From positions 2,356,001 through 2,420,000 of the forward strand of contig NZ_CP073714.1 in the NCBI RefSeq assembly GCF_023101145.1: 64,000 bases of DNA. The letters are read 5' to 3'. Made by a program: the position numbers and the translations under genes. This document shows, one piece after another, positions 29,863-39,317 of this stretch. Below the pieces are notes generated by a model. That model did not search any database. It had not been told where the DNA came from and worked only from the letters and a program-made list of their open reading frames with translations. Within the stretch, counting starts at the first letter, position 1, and every line of letters begins with the position of its first letter. The stretch is from Paenibacillus pabuli. GTDB lineage: Bacteria > Bacillota > Bacilli > Paenibacillales > Paenibacillaceae.

Positions 29863-30609
29863 ATGCTAACTGAAGAACGATATGCTGCAATTATAGAGCG
29901 CTTACACGAAAGAGGTATTGTAAAGCTTCAAGAACTCGTCGATGTGCTAGGTGCTTCTGAGTCAACGATACGGCGTGATTTGATTGATCTGGAGAGCCGT
30001 CAGATGCTGAAACGCATACATGGTGGTGCTTCTCTTGTGAATGAAAAAATGCCAGAACCAGGTATGGAAGAAAAAACGTTCAAAAACATTCAACAGAAAA
30101 CGGCAATTGCTCGTTTAGCTGCACAGGAGATCAACAATGGTGAATGTATCTATTTGGATGCAGGGACGACGACATTAGCCATGATTCCCTATATTGAAGC
30201 CAAGGACGTTACGGTAGTGACCAACGGACTTTCACATGTAGAAGCGCTGGTAAGTAAACGAATACGCAGCTATCTGCTTGGCGGAATGATGAAAATTCAC
30301 ACCAAAGCCGTGATTGGCAGTATCGCCTTACAGAATATGGACAACTTCCGTTTTGATAAATGTTTTATCGGAACCAACGGGGTGGACGCCGAAATGGGGT
30401 ATACAACTCCCGATCCGGAGGAAGCCTTGATTAAAAGGCGTGCGCACCAATTGTCCGGGAAAACTTACGTGCTGGCTGATTCCAGCAAAATTGGGGAAAT
30501 TACTTTTGCCAAACTGTTTGACCTTGAGGAGGCAGATTTGATCACAGAACATATGCCGGAACACTGGCGCTCTGTAATCGCCCAGAAAACTAAAATAATT
30601 GAGGGATAG
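29863..30609 (+). CDS. fruR: DeoR-family fructose operon repressor
   Basis: 248 residues. GGAGGA directly abuts ATG 29857, so ATG 29863 with 7-nt spacing is the better start. N-terminal winged helix (YAAIIERLHERGIVKLQELV, VLGASESTIRRDLIDLESRQ, MLKRIHGGA), then the DeoR sensor domain (IYLDAGTTTLAMIPYI, VVTNGLSHVEALV, DKCFIGTNGVD, TYVLADSSKIG). It senses a phosphorylated sugar, probably fructose 1-phosphate, and controls fruK-fruA. The gap to fruK is 2 bp. Confidence 0.92.
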   Translation: MLTEERYAAIIERLHERGIVKLQELVDVLGASESTIRRDLIDLESRQMLKRIHGGASLVNEKMPEPGMEEKTFKNIQQKTAIARLAAQEINNGECIYLDAGTTTLAMIPYIEAKDVTVVTNGLSHVEALVSKRIRSYLLGGMMKIHTKAVIGSIALQNMDNFRFDKCFIGTNGVDAEMGYTTPDPEEALIKRRAHQLSGKTYVLADSSKIGEITFAKLFDLEEADLITEHMPEHWRSVIAQKTKIIEG

Positions 30610-30611
30610 CC

Positions 30612-31523
30612 ATGATATACACCGTAACACTTAATCCTTCCATAGATTACATCGTGGAAGTGGATGATCTGAAGCTTGGTAATTTGAATCGTATGAATCG
30701 TGACCTGAAACTTCCTGGAGGAAAAGGCATTAACGTATCACGAGTGCTTAATCAACTGGGAGCCGAGAACACCGCACTCGGATTTTTGGGAGGGTTCACG
30801 GGCCATTTCATTAATGACAAATTGCAGGAAGATAAGATCAAGACGGACTTCGTTACCATTGCAAATGATACCCGGATTAACATCAAGCTGAAGCATGGAG
30901 ACGAGACAGAGATTAACGGACTGGGACCAACCATTCTTCCAGAGGAAGCAGAGCAGCTGCTTAACAAATTATCTGCCTTGAAAAAAGGAGATATCGTCAT
31001 TCTTTCGGGAAGTGTACCACCTTCGCTGGGAGCTGATTTCTACGATCGTCTGATCAACGTGTGCAATCAAACGAGTGCCGAATTTGTAATTGATACAACA
31101 GGACCGGCCTTAATGGATGCGTTGGTGTATGAACCTTTACTGGTGAAGCCAAACCATCACGAACTGGCTGAACTTTTTGGAGTAACTATTGACACTCAAG
31201 AGGAATTAGTGACATATGGTCGCAAGCTTTTGGAGGCAGGTGCCAAACATGTGTTGATCTCCATGGCTGGAGAAGGTGCGCTGTTGATTACCAAAACAGA
31301 TGTCTACCATGCGAATGTGCCAAAAGGTGTTGTCAAGAACTCGGTTGGTGCGGGAGACTCCATGATCGGTGGATTCGTAGGAACATTTGGATTAAACGAA
31401 GACCTGCTTGAAGCGTTTAGAACGGGTGTTGCGTCGGGCAGTGCAACGGCTTTCTCGGATGATCTGGCCACACGGGAATTCATTGAAGAGCTTCGTACTC
31501 AAGTCACCATAACCCAAATATAG
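30612..31523 (+). CDS. fruK: 1-phosphofructokinase
   Basis: 303 residues, PfkB-family kinase that converts fructose 1-phosphate plus ATP to fructose 1,6-bisphosphate. Visible motifs: TVTLNPSIDY and LNRMNRDLKLPGGKGINVSR at the N-terminus, LVKPNHHELAELFG, and the C-terminal anion hole and catalytic base in NSVGAGDSMIGGFVG. Usual length. Encoded directly after fruR and followed 138 bp later by fruA. Confidence 0.93.
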   Translation: MIYTVTLNPSIDYIVEVDDLKLGNLNRMNRDLKLPGGKGINVSRVLNQLGAENTALGFLGGFTGHFINDKLQEDKIKTDFVTIANDTRINIKLKHGDETEINGLGPTILPEEAEQLLNKLSALKKGDIVILSGSVPPSLGADFYDRLINVCNQTSAEFVIDTTGPALMDALVYEPLLVKPNHHELAELFGVTIDTQEELVTYGRKLLEAGAKHVLISMAGEGALLITKTDVYHANVPKGVVKNSVGAGDSMIGGFVGTFGLNEDLLEAFRTGVASGSATAFSDDLATREFIEELRTQVTITQI

Positions 31524-31547
31524 TTTCTGCAAAAAAAAAGTGAAATG

Positions 31548-31570
31548 CATCCCCTTCTAAGAAGGGGATG
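31548..31570 (+). repeat. Hairpin between fruK and fruA
   Basis: CATCCCCTTCT and AGAAGGGGATG are perfect 11-bp arms around one base, so the real loop is 3 nt. No T-run follows, so it is not a simple terminator on the plus strand. It may stabilise or separate the fruRK and fruA parts of the mRNA. An A9 tract lies just upstream. Confidence 0.55.
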
Positions 31571-31661
31571 GGCAATAGAATCGCAGATAACAGCGTAAAA
31601 AGTACAATTATAATTCGGTCTGCATCACGCAGGCTGACTGAATTTAAGGGAGTGTACCAAA

Positions 31662-33656
31662 ATGAGAATAACAGACCTGATGATCCAGGAAACGATGATC
31701 ATGGACCTGCAAGCCACGACGAAAGAAGAGGCTATTGATGAACTCATTGCTAGTTTAAACCGGAGCGGACGTATTAATGACCCGGTACTGTTCAAGGAAA
31801 TGATTTATAAACGCGAAGCTGAATCCAGCACGGGGATCGGTGGCGGTATTGCCATGCCTCATGCCAAGACAACAGCTGTGAATGAACCTACAGTGGTATT
31901 CGCCAAGAGTCGGAAAGGACTTGATTTTGAAGCACTTGATGATGAACTGGCTCATATTTTCTTCATGATTGCAGCTCCGGAAGGGGCGGCCAATACACAT
32001 CTTCGTACGCTTGCGGCTCTTTCCAGGCTGTTGATTGATAGCGATTTCATCTCACAGCTGATGAGCACGGACACTCCTGAAGAAGTGACTGCATTATTCG
32101 ATGCCAAACAGGCGGAGGAAGCGGAGAAAAAAGCTGCCAAAGAAAAAGCCGAAGCGGAAAAAGCAGCAAATGCTGCAAATGGAACAAACGCTGTATCTGG
32201 CTCGGGCAATACGAATGGACAGAAGCAGCATACATCTGGCCTTATTGTTGGCGATGCGTCGTCTGATGATTTCGTCGTAGCCGTAACCGCTTGCCCAACA
32301 GGGATTGCTCACACGTTCATGGCCGAAGATGCTCTCAAGAAGAAAGCGCAGGAAATGGGCGTTAATATTCGAGTGGAGACCAATGGTTCCGAAGGTGCAC
32401 AGAACGTACTGACAGCAGACGAAATCGCTCGCGCAAAAGGGGTGATCATTGCTGCCGATAAAAATGTGGAAATGGCCCGCTTTGATGGCAAGCCGGTATT
32501 GCAAAGACCGGTGAGCGATGGCATTCGCAAATCCGAAGAGCTGATTCGCAAGGCCGTTAACGGAGATGCTCCGATCTACCGAAGCCAGGATGGTAACAGT
32601 GGCAAGAGTGAAGGGGAAAGCCAAGGCAAAGTGAGCGTGGGCAGCAAGATTTATAAAGACTTGATGAACGGAATCTCGCATATGCTCCCATTTGTCGTGG
32701 GTGGCGGGATCTTGCTCGCCATATCCTTCTTGTTTGAACAAATTGCGAGTCCGGAAAATCCTATTGTGCAACTGCTGCAAACCATTGGTGGCGGGACTGG
32801 TGCGTTCCACTTTCTGATTCCTGTTCTAGCCGGATTTATTGCAATGAGTATTGGTGATCGTCCAGCTCTGATGCCTGGTATGGTCGGTGGATTGATGGCC
32901 GTGAATTCGAACGCCGGTTTCCTTGGAGGACTGGCTGCCGGTTTCCTGGCAGGTTACGTAGTAATCGGTTTGCGCAAATTGTTTAAAGGTTTGCCTAAAG
33001 CAATTGACGGATTGAAACCGATCCTGCTGTATCCTGTATTCGGATTGCTTATTGTGGGTGCAATAAGTTTCTATGTCTTCGATCCAATCTTCGGTTCTCT
33101 TAACACATGGCTTGTAGATGCACTTGGAAACCTGGGTACAGGTAATGCTGTGTTGCTGGGCTTGCTGCTTGGCGGCATGATGTCCATCGATATGGGTGGA
33201 CCGTTTAACAAAGCGGCTTATACGTTTGCCATTGGTGTATTTACATCCAGTGGTAATACGGATGGTGCCTGGATGGCCGCTGTTATGGCTGGCGGTATGG
33301 TACCACCGCTGGCAATTGCACTGGCTACAACGTTCTTCAAATCCAAATTTACGGAGCAAGAACGCAAATCAGGCTTGACGAACTACGTGCTGGGGTTCTC
33401 CTTCATCACAGAAGGTGCCATTCCATTTGCTGCCGCTGACCCGCTGCGTGTCCTGACATCCTGTATTATCGGTTCTGCTGTTGCAGGGGGGCTGACTCAA
33501 CTGTGGAGCATTAACGTACCTGCTCCGCATGGTGGAATCTTCGTTGCGGCACTGGCAAATCACGCATTGCTCTTCCTGCTTGCTGTAGCAATCGGTGCAG
33601 TTATCTCTGGTCTTGTTCTGGGACTGTGGAAGAAATCACCGACCGCTGTGAAATAA
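31662..33656 (+). CDS. fruA: PTS fructose transporter, EIIABC
   Basis: 664 residues. EIIA domain at about 1-150 with phosphorylated His67 in GIGGGIAMPHAKT; an Ala/Glu/Lys-rich linker at about 150-190; EIIB at about 200-300 with Cys211 in VVAVTACPTGIAHTF; then EIIC from about 325 with eight or more membrane spans (GISHMLPFVVGGGILLAISF, SIDMGGPFNKAAYTF). It imports fructose as fructose 1-phosphate, the substrate of FruK. Domain order A-B-C is as in Bacillus FruA. Confidence 0.95.
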   Translation: MRITDLMIQETMIMDLQATTKEEAIDELIASLNRSGRINDPVLFKEMIYKREAESSTGIGGGIAMPHAKTTAVNEPTVVFAKSRKGLDFEALDDELAHIFFMIAAPEGAANTHLRTLAALSRLLIDSDFISQLMSTDTPEEVTALFDAKQAEEAEKKAAKEKAEAEKAANAANGTNAVSGSGNTNGQKQHTSGLIVGDASSDDFVVAVTACPTGIAHTFMAEDALKKKAQEMGVNIRVETNGSEGAQNVLTADEIARAKGVIIAADKNVEMARFDGKPVLQRPVSDGIRKSEELIRKAVNGDAPIYRSQDGNSGKSEGESQGKVSVGSKIYKDLMNGISHMLPFVVGGGILLAISFLFEQIASPENPIVQLLQTIGGGTGAFHFLIPVLAGFIAMSIGDRPALMPGMVGGLMAVNSNAGFLGGLAAGFLAGYVVIGLRKLFKGLPKAIDGLKPILLYPVFGLLIVGAISFYVFDPIFGSLNTWLVDALGNLGTGNAVLLGLLLGGMMSIDMGGPFNKAAYTFAIGVFTSSGNTDGAWMAAVMAGGMVPPLAIALATTFFKSKFTEQERKSGLTNYVLGFSFITEGAIPFAAADPLRVLTSCIIGSAVAGGLTQLWSINVPAPHGGIFVAALANHALLFLLAVAIGAVISGLVLGLWKKSPTAVK

Positions 33657-33723
33657 ATCAAAGGGTAAAGTTTCTAAAAGTTATAAACAACCTCTATTTC
33701 ATAGATTTGTTTAAAATAAGATG

Positions 33724-33764
33724 GCATCTTCTCAGTGATATTCACGGGAAGATGCTTTTTTATT
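33724..33764 (+). terminator. Terminator of the fructose operon
   Basis: GCATCTTC pairs with GAAGATGC, 16-nt loop, then TTTTTTATTT. Confidence 0.85.
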
Positions 33765-33851
33765 TCGCTCCGGATCATTCTGTGATAAGATAAATAATAT
33801 AATTTAAATGAAACTGAGTTTCATCTATTGAAACTTCGAGGAGGAGACAGT

Positions 33852-34634
33852 ATGTCTAATGATCAGATCAAAGGACAGGTGCGCAAACAATTTGCTAAAA
33901 ATGCAGAGAAATATGTGACTAGTGCCGGTCATGCCAAGGGGGATGATCTGGCATTGCTTGTGGCTTCGTCGCAAGCGAGCTCGGATATGAAGGTACTGGA
34001 TATTGCTACTGGAGGAGGACATGTTGCCAATGCATTAGCTCCGCTTGTGGAGCAGGTTATTGCATTGGATTTAACGGATGAAATGTTACAAGTGGCTGAA
34101 CGCTTTATCCGCGGAAATGGGCACCAGAATGTGGATTTTGTTGCAGGAGATGCTGAACATATCCCTTTCGAGGATGATTACTTTGACCTTGTGACCTGTC
34201 GCATTGCTGCACACCATTTTCCAGACGTGCCTTCCTTTGTATCAGAGGCACTCCGTGTAATGAAACCTGGTGGCAGACTGTTATTAATTGATAATGTGGC
34301 ACCTGAACGTGATGAGAACGACCAATTTTACAATGAAATCGAGAAGTGGCGTGATGGAAGTCACGTTCGGGCATGGCGTAAGACGGAATGGATTCGGATG
34401 TTGGAGCTTGCCGGATTTCGAATGGAAACGATGGTTTCCTTTGAGAAACACTTTATATTTGAAGACTGGTGCAATAGGGCTGGACTTCCGGAGCCGGAGA
34501 GAAGAGAGCTTGAAGCAAGCATGCTCAGAGCACCATCTGTCATCAAAGGATATTTCAAGTTTGAAGAGGCACTCGGCAGACTCGTCAGTTTCGAGGGACA
34601 AAGTGCATATATTCAGGCGTTAAAAGCAAAATAG
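33852..34634 (+). CDS. Class I SAM-dependent methyltransferase (UbiE/Methyltransf_11 type)
   Basis: 260 residues. ATG 33852 is preceded by GAGGAGGAG. Motif I is VLDIATGGGHVANAL (SAM binding), post-I acidic residue in VIALDLTDEMLQ, then DFVAGDAEHIPF and FDLVTCRIAAHHFPD, the Methyltransf_11 pattern. The N-terminus RKQFAKNAEKYVTSAGHAKG resembles YcgJ-like small-molecule methyltransferases. Substrate not evident. Monocistronic. Confidence 0.85.
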   Translation: MSNDQIKGQVRKQFAKNAEKYVTSAGHAKGDDLALLVASSQASSDMKVLDIATGGGHVANALAPLVEQVIALDLTDEMLQVAERFIRGNGHQNVDFVAGDAEHIPFEDDYFDLVTCRIAAHHFPDVPSFVSEALRVMKPGGRLLLIDNVAPERDENDQFYNEIEKWRDGSHVRAWRKTEWIRMLELAGFRMETMVSFEKHFIFEDWCNRAGLPEPERRELEASMLRAPSVIKGYFKFEEALGRLVSFEGQSAYIQALKAK

Positions 34635-34765
34635 CAGAGGTGCACCGAGGCCTTACCTGAATGAACGTATAAAAAAATAAAAACAAGGTAACTGTATTCA
34701 GAGAAAACCTGCAATAAGCATCAACTGGATATAAACAAAAAAATAACATTTAATGGTGATAAACA

Positions 34766-35470
34766 ATGAGTCGAAATACGATTTTAGCCCCTCTTCGTGT
34801 TATCATAATCGTTTTGCTGATGTCGATTTTGTCAAGCTATGTTCGGACTGCACTTGTTCTCGCTGATCCGTCGCTGCCGATCGTGGCTGATGAGGGTGAT
34901 TACCAAATCGTAGTGTATCCCCAGCAACATCGCCTTAAAGTCAAAGCCCATGGGAAGATCATTAAAACGTACCAGGTTGCCGTCGGGAATCCGTCAACCC
35001 CCACCCCTATAGGAGAATATAAAATTGTGTACAAAGGGGAAAATTGGGGGCCTGCATTTGGACCACGTTGGCTTGGATTAAATGTCCCTTGGGGATATTA
35101 TGGCATTCATGGGACGAACAAACCGTTTTCTATCGGACAGCATCAAAGTCACGGCTGCATTCGAATGCTCAACAGCGATGTTATCGAGTTATTTCAATTG
35201 ATTCCTCTCGGAACAAAAGTGACGATATACGGACATGTTTTAGGAGATCCGAATCACGAACCGAGGGTGTTGGCCGAAGGTGACGTTGGCGGAGATGTAC
35301 AGTTGATCCAATCCCGCCTAAAGAGCGCAGGGTATTTCAAAGGGGTATGCAACGGCAAATTTCGTTCGGATACAACAGCAGCTTTAAAAAAGTATCAAAG
35401 AAATCATCAGTTAGCACAAGACGGTGTAGCCACGATCCAGGTCTATAAAGAATTGGGGTTATTAGAGTAA
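34766..35470 (+). CDS. L,D-transpeptidase with peptidoglycan-binding domain
   Basis: 234 residues. N-terminal membrane/signal segment (LRVIIIVLLMSILSS), a YkuD catalytic domain at about 44-165 with the HGTNKPFSIG His and the SHGCIRM catalytic motif (Cys131), and a C-terminal PG_binding_1 domain at about 172-234 (GDVQLIQSRLKSAGYFKG, TTAALKKYQRNHQL). It acts outside the membrane, making 3-3 cross-links or attaching proteins in peptidoglycan, probably in spores or stressed cells. Monocistronic. Confidence 0.9.
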   Translation: MSRNTILAPLRVIIIVLLMSILSSYVRTALVLADPSLPIVADEGDYQIVVYPQQHRLKVKAHGKIIKTYQVAVGNPSTPTPIGEYKIVYKGENWGPAFGPRWLGLNVPWGYYGIHGTNKPFSIGQHQSHGCIRMLNSDVIELFQLIPLGTKVTIYGHVLGDPNHEPRVLAEGDVGGDVQLIQSRLKSAGYFKGVCNGKFRSDTTAALKKYQRNHQLAQDGVATIQVYKELGLLE

Positions 35471-35495
35471 TTAAAATGGGAGAGGTCATACAAAC

Positions 35496-36659
35496 TTAAA
35501 CAACAGGCCATTTTTCTTTACGTAGTGCATGAAGTAATTCCGGGGAAGCGTTCAGGTTGTCACGTACAAGCTCTTCCGGGGTTAATGCCATCCATTGATT
35601 TAGAGAGATATCCTCAAAGTGGACACTTCTAAAGATCTCCAAAAACCATAACGTGTCGGTGCCCGTGTTCTGAATATAATGCCCCATGGCTACAGGTACG
35701 TAACCAACATCTCCAGCCCGATAGTCGAATGTGCGTGCAATACCATTCCCTCCAAAAACCGTCATTCTTCCTTGCCCAGTCAAATAATATTGCCATTCAT
35801 CCGCATTGGGATGCCAGTGAAGCTCGCGCATTCCGCCAGGCTTAATTTCAACAAGTGCTGCGGCTACTGTTGTGGAGATCGGAAAGTTGGTGGAGTCTAC
35901 AATGCGTACACTACCTCCCGGTGTAATGATAGGTGTCTGGGCTAACAGCCGATGCTTGAAGGAGAGAGGCACCGTACCATAGGGGGACTGCACTTTCTGA
36001 CTTTCGAGGGATCCGGGGACCTGATCCTGAAAAATGTAAACCTGGTCCGTTGGCATGGATAGGAATGCAGATTCGGGTACACCGAAATTGACGGACAACA
36101 CTTCCGGTGGGGTATGTGCGAACCAATCAGAGATGGATAATGTATTCAGATCGGAGAAGGACCCATCATCAAATACAAGCAAGAACTCACACCCATCAGC
36201 CAATCCCTGAATAGAATGGGGCAGACCTTTCGGGAAAAACCATAGATCTCCCGGTCCCACATCTGCAATAAAATTACGACCTTGCTGATCCACGGACGTA
36301 ATTCGTGCTGTACCCCAGATCATATACGCCCATTCCGATTGCTGATGCCAGTGCAGCTCCCGTACACCTCCAGGTGTAAGACTCATATTTACACCGGCCA
36401 GTGTCGTAGCGATGGGCAGGTCCCGTACTGTAATTTCACGGGACCAACCGCCATGGTTCAATTGCATATGTGTATCGGAAAAAGACATTCTCAGGTTGGG
36501 TAATAAGCCGTTGTCGGTTACCGGAGGCACCAGCAAATCCGGATTTTGTAAATCTCTCATCACATCCCGAGGTCCCAGATCGGGTCCTCCGGCACCATCT
36601 TTTCGTATTGGCTGCGGTATAATTAATGGCTTGCCATTGTTCTTGTTTTCATTTCTCAT
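35496..36659 (-). CDS. Bicupin of the oxalate decarboxylase family with an altered active-site lid
   Basis: 387 residues. ATG 36659 lies after a GGGGGG SD-like run. Two cupin domains each keep the Mn ligands: [10 protein letters not shown] (about 101-110) plus a later His, and [11 protein letters not shown] (about 279-289) plus GHYIQ. In B. subtilis OxdC, residues 161-165 (SENST) form a lid whose Glu162 donates the proton that makes CO2 and formate. The aligned residues here read S169-D-L-N-T, so Glu is replaced by Asp. The second-domain Glu (LEIF, 341) is kept. Whether it decarboxylates or oxidises oxalate is open. Confidence 0.85.
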   Translation of the reverse strand: MRNENKNNGKPLIIPQPIRKDGAGGPDLGPRDVMRDLQNPDLLVPPVTDNGLLPNLRMSFSDTHMQLNHGGWSREITVRDLPIATTLAGVNMSLTPGGVRELHWHQQSEWAYMIWGTARITSVDQQGRNFIADVGPGDLWFFPKGLPHSIQGLADGCEFLLVFDDGSFSDLNTLSISDWFAHTPPEVLSVNFGVPESAFLSMPTDQVYIFQDQVPGSLESQKVQSPYGTVPLSFKHRLLAQTPIITPGGSVRIVDSTNFPISTTVAAALVEIKPGGMRELHWHPNADEWQYYLTGQGRMTVFGGNGIARTFDYRAGDVGYVPVAMGHYIQNTGTDTLWFLEIFRSVHFEDISLNQWMALTPEELVRDNLNASPELLHALRKEKWPVV

Positions 36660-36830
36660 AAACAGATTCCCCCCGTTCATCCCTTCATCCCATGGATAGA
36701 TGTGGTATAAGTGAATATTATGAACCAGGGCCTGTTTATTATGAGAAACTGGAATAATCTGCGTTGAGGAAGTGGGAAATAACGTGAAAATTCACCATGT
36801 GGGTGTTTCGCTATCCACCATTGTCAAAGA

Positions 36831-37715
36831 TCAAACGCTTTTATTGCTTATTGAGTCGATTTTGGAGTCAAGCTGCAAAAATTCATGCTCATAAATTTCA
36901 TGTACTCTGTTCAGAATGGCTGAGCCTTGCTCCGTAAATCGGAGATTAGTAGGTTTGTTTTTCATCAGGAACGTACCGGATGTAAGCTTGGTTTGCGCGA
37001 TGGCAGCATTATAAAGCAGAGAAGCTCCGTGACTTGGATGTGGGAAGAACAGCTTCATGATTGGCTTTATATAAAAAGGCAGTCCTGATGTTTTATTACC
37101 TCTGAGTGTATTATTGCCTCCAGGGTCCACGCTGAGTAACCGGATTCCTTTAGCCGCAGGGGTAGAAGCAGCTTCACGTGTCCATAAAGAAAGTGCGAGC
37201 TTGGAAGTGGCATAAGGACCGAACAGTTTTTTGAACTCGGCTGGATGTTCCAGAATGTCCAGGTTAAACTGTTTGACCATAGTGAACGCACTGGTGGATG
37301 TATTAATAACAGTTTTCATGCTTCCTTTGCGAAGGAGATCCTGTAGTTCCGTGTAAATGATATATGGCACCACGGTCTGTAATTCAAAATGCATTTCATG
37401 CCCCTGATCGGACAAACGAAGATCGTTACCACTGCCCCCGGCATTATTAAACAACACATCGATGGCATCCGTTTCGGATTTGATCTGATTCAGTGCTTCT
37501 CTCAGACTATTGTACTGAGTAAGATTAGCTTGAACCCAACGGAGCTGGCCGGAGTGCAAACCGTCCTGAATATCACTGTCTTCCTTTGGAAAAGCGGAAC
37601 GGTTAAGGCCAATAACTTGCCAGCCTTCAGCTAACAAGGTGCGGGTCAGTTCAAGACCGATTCCGGAAGTTGATCCTGTAATTAAGGCTGTACGAAGTGT
37701 ATGGTTTGAATTCAT
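36831..37715 (-). CDS. Short-chain dehydrogenase/reductase
   Basis: 294 residues. Classical SDR: TALITGSTSGIGLELTRTLL (TGxxxGIG), VLFNNAGG (NNAG), catalytic Tyr and Lys in YATSKLALSLW, and a PGG loop after VDPGG. The reaction is NAD(P)H-dependent reduction of an unknown carbonyl. Its promoter is one of a divergent pair of MerR-type promoters shared with the MerR gene at 37885, so the SDR is very probably induced by that regulator. Confidence 0.88.
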   Translation of the reverse strand: MNSNHTLRTALITGSTSGIGLELTRTLLAEGWQVIGLNRSAFPKEDSDIQDGLHSGQLRWVQANLTQYNSLREALNQIKSETDAIDVLFNNAGGSGNDLRLSDQGHEMHFELQTVVPYIIYTELQDLLRKGSMKTVINTSTSAFTMVKQFNLDILEHPAEFKKLFGPYATSKLALSLWTREAASTPAAKGIRLLSVDPGGNNTLRGNKTSGLPFYIKPIMKLFFPHPSHGASLLYNAAIAQTKLTSGTFLMKNKPTNLRFTEQGSAILNRVHEIYEHEFLQLDSKIDSISNKSV

Positions 37716-37768
37716 ATCAATTCCTCCTGAGTGAATGGGATGACAGAGCCAATCTGTCTAATGCGCTC

Positions 37769-37799
37769 ATTCTATAATTTGGAGTCGACTCCAAGTCAA
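37769..37799 (-). promoter_or_regulatory. MerR-type promoter of the SDR gene (19-bp spacer)
   Basis: Minus strand: TTGACT (37799-37794), 19 bp, TAGAAT (37774-37769). The spacer holds the perfect palindrome TTGGAGTCGACTCCAA (37779-37794). The over-long spacer with a palindrome in it is diagnostic of activation by a MerR-family protein. Confidence 0.8.
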
Positions 37800-37823
37800 G
37801 CGTTCTGTTGGTTTATAACAACC

Positions 37824-37854
37824 TTGACTTGGAGCTGACTCCAAGTTGTAAGAT
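37824..37854 (+). promoter_or_regulatory. MerR-type promoter of the merR-like gene (19-bp spacer)
   Basis: TTGACT (37824-37829), 19 bp, TAAGAT (37849-37854). Palindrome CTTGGAG-CTGA-CTCCAAG at 37828-37845 in the spacer, the same half-site as in the divergent promoter, so one protein controls both. Confidence 0.8.
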
Positions 37855-37884
37855 GGAGATCAATGAAGGCGGAGGAGGCTGACG

Positions 37885-38322
37885 ATGCTGAAAGATACTG
37901 AAGTGTTCTCCATTAAAGAGACGTCAGAACGGGCGGGATTATCGGAAGATACCATTCGTTATTATGAGAAGATTGGACTTCTTCCCCGGGCTGAACGCAA
38001 GGCCAATCGCCATCGGGTATACCGTCCGGAGGATATTCAGACGATGAAGCTTATTACTTGTCTGAAAAAAACAGGCATGTCTCTGGAGGAGATGAAACCT
38101 TATTTACAGATGTCGATAGATTCGGATCTGGAAGATTTCCCGGATGAGCGTGAAATGCTGTTAAACCACCGGAAGAAGATCGAAGCGCAGATTGCATCCC
38201 TGCAGCAGATCGTCGATTTTATTGATGAAAAGATGGAGAGGCGAAGCATGTTTCCGGATGAGTGCCCGATTATCGGGGAGAACCAGATGTCTGTTTTTGA
38301 AAAAAAGAACATCTTCTCCTGA
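37885..38322 (+). CDS. MerR-family regulator
   Basis: 145 residues. N-terminal MerR winged helix: FSIKETSERAGLSEDTIRYY, EKIGLLPRAER, NRHRVYRPEDIQTMKLI; then a dimerisation helix (LNHRKKIEAQIASLQQIVDF) and a short tail with one cysteine (DECPII). It resembles the YyaN/AdhR group that responds to aldehydes or other electrophiles. It activates the divergent SDR gene and itself through the two 19-bp-spacer promoters. SD GGCGGAGGAGG. Confidence 0.88.
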   Translation: MLKDTEVFSIKETSERAGLSEDTIRYYEKIGLLPRAERKANRHRVYRPEDIQTMKLITCLKKTGMSLEEMKPYLQMSIDSDLEDFPDEREMLLNHRKKIEAQIASLQQIVDFIDEKMERRSMFPDECPIIGENQMSVFEKKNIFS

Positions 38323-38345
38323 ACGCTGCAAGCTCAGCGGAACCC

Positions 38346-38377
38346 AAAAACCACGTCATTACGACGTGGTTTTTTTG
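38346..38377 (+). terminator. Bidirectional terminator between merR-like and araC-like genes
   Basis: AAAACCACGTC, 5-nt loop, GACGTGGTTTTTTT; serves both converging genes. Confidence 0.85.
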
Positions 38378-38384
38378 CTTATAG

Positions 38385-39317
38385 TTAGCACTCGATATGG
38401 AGTGTATGGCGAAGGCGTTTGATATCACTTTTGGGAGGAAGGCCATACATGCGGGCGTACTCCCGACTGAATTGGGAAGGGCTCTCGTACCCAACCTGGA
38501 ATGCAGCATCGGCTGCATCGGTTGAACCTGCTAGCAGCATTCGCCGGGCCTCCTGCAATCGAATCTGTTTTTGATACTGCAGTGGGCTCATGGCGGTAAT
38601 GGCTTTGAAATGATAATGCAATGAGGACGTGCTCATGTTGATCATGGAAGCCAATTGCTCGATTCGCAGGGGATGGGCGTATTCTGATTGAATCACTTCA
38701 ATGACCTGAGCAATATGCTGTGCGTGACTGTTCTGAACTGCAAACTGTCTGATGGAATGTCCGTGTTCATCCTGAATCAGGCGATATAGAATCTCGCGAG
38801 TCATAAGTGGTGCAAGTACAGGAATGTCTTCAGGTGTGTCCAGCAATTTGACCAATCGGATTACGGCTTCCAGAAGCGGAGGTTTGGTTGAACTTACAAA
38901 CAACCCACGACGTGTTGATTTGTCGGGTTTGGTTTGTACGGGAGGAGAATCCTGAATAAGTTCAAAAATCTGCCCTGAATTAAAATCAATTCGCAGGCAG
39001 AGATAGGGATGTTCTGTCGTAGCCTGTACAACTTGCCCTGAAATAGGCAAGTTGATGGAAGCGACCAAATACTGTGAAGAGTCATAGGTGTAGCTCTCCT
39101 GTCCGAGAATAACCAGTTTAGTACCTTGGGCCACAATGCACAAGGCGGGTTCATGTACGGTATGAATGGGCTCTGAAACCTGGGAAGCACGGATCAAAGC
39201 AAGTGAAGGAATTGCTGTTAGATGAACCCCGTCTTCGTTGGTGAAACGGCCGATTAAGCGGGCCAATTCCAGCTGCTGCTGAGTAATAGCTGTATCCTGT
39301 TCCATTTTTGAAAGCAT
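38385..39317 (-). CDS. AraC-family regulator (AraC_N type)
   Basis: 310 residues. ATG 39317 has GGAGGG ten bases upstream. The N-terminal AraC_N domain at about 1-190 (EPALCIVAQGTKLVILGQES, YDSSQYLVASINLPISGQV) resembles YqhC-like regulators; the C-terminal double HTH at about 205-305 (IEQLASMINMSTSSLHYHFK; AADAAFQVGYESPSQFSREY). YqhC-type proteins respond to aldehydes and control reductases. The gene is divergent from the Atu4866-like/SDR pair at 39483-40526, its likely targets. Confidence 0.86.
   Translation of the reverse strand: MLSKMEQDTAITQQQLELARLIGRFTNEDGVHLTAIPSLALIRASQVSEPIHTVHEPALCIVAQGTKLVILGQESYTYDSSQYLVASINLPISGQVVQATTEHPYLCLRIDFNSGQIFELIQDSPPVQTKPDKSTRRGLFVSSTKPPLLEAVIRLVKLLDTPEDIPVLAPLMTREILYRLIQDEHGHSIRQFAVQNSHAQHIAQVIEVIQSEYAHPLRIEQLASMINMSTSSLHYHFKAITAMSPLQYQKQIRLQEARRMLLAGSTDAADAAFQVGYESPSQFSREYARMYGLPPKSDIKRLRHTLHIEC

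Noticed and set aside
32094..32810. 238-codon minus-strand frame inside fruA
   Set aside because: Antisense to a clear PTS gene; no SD, no recognisable domain.
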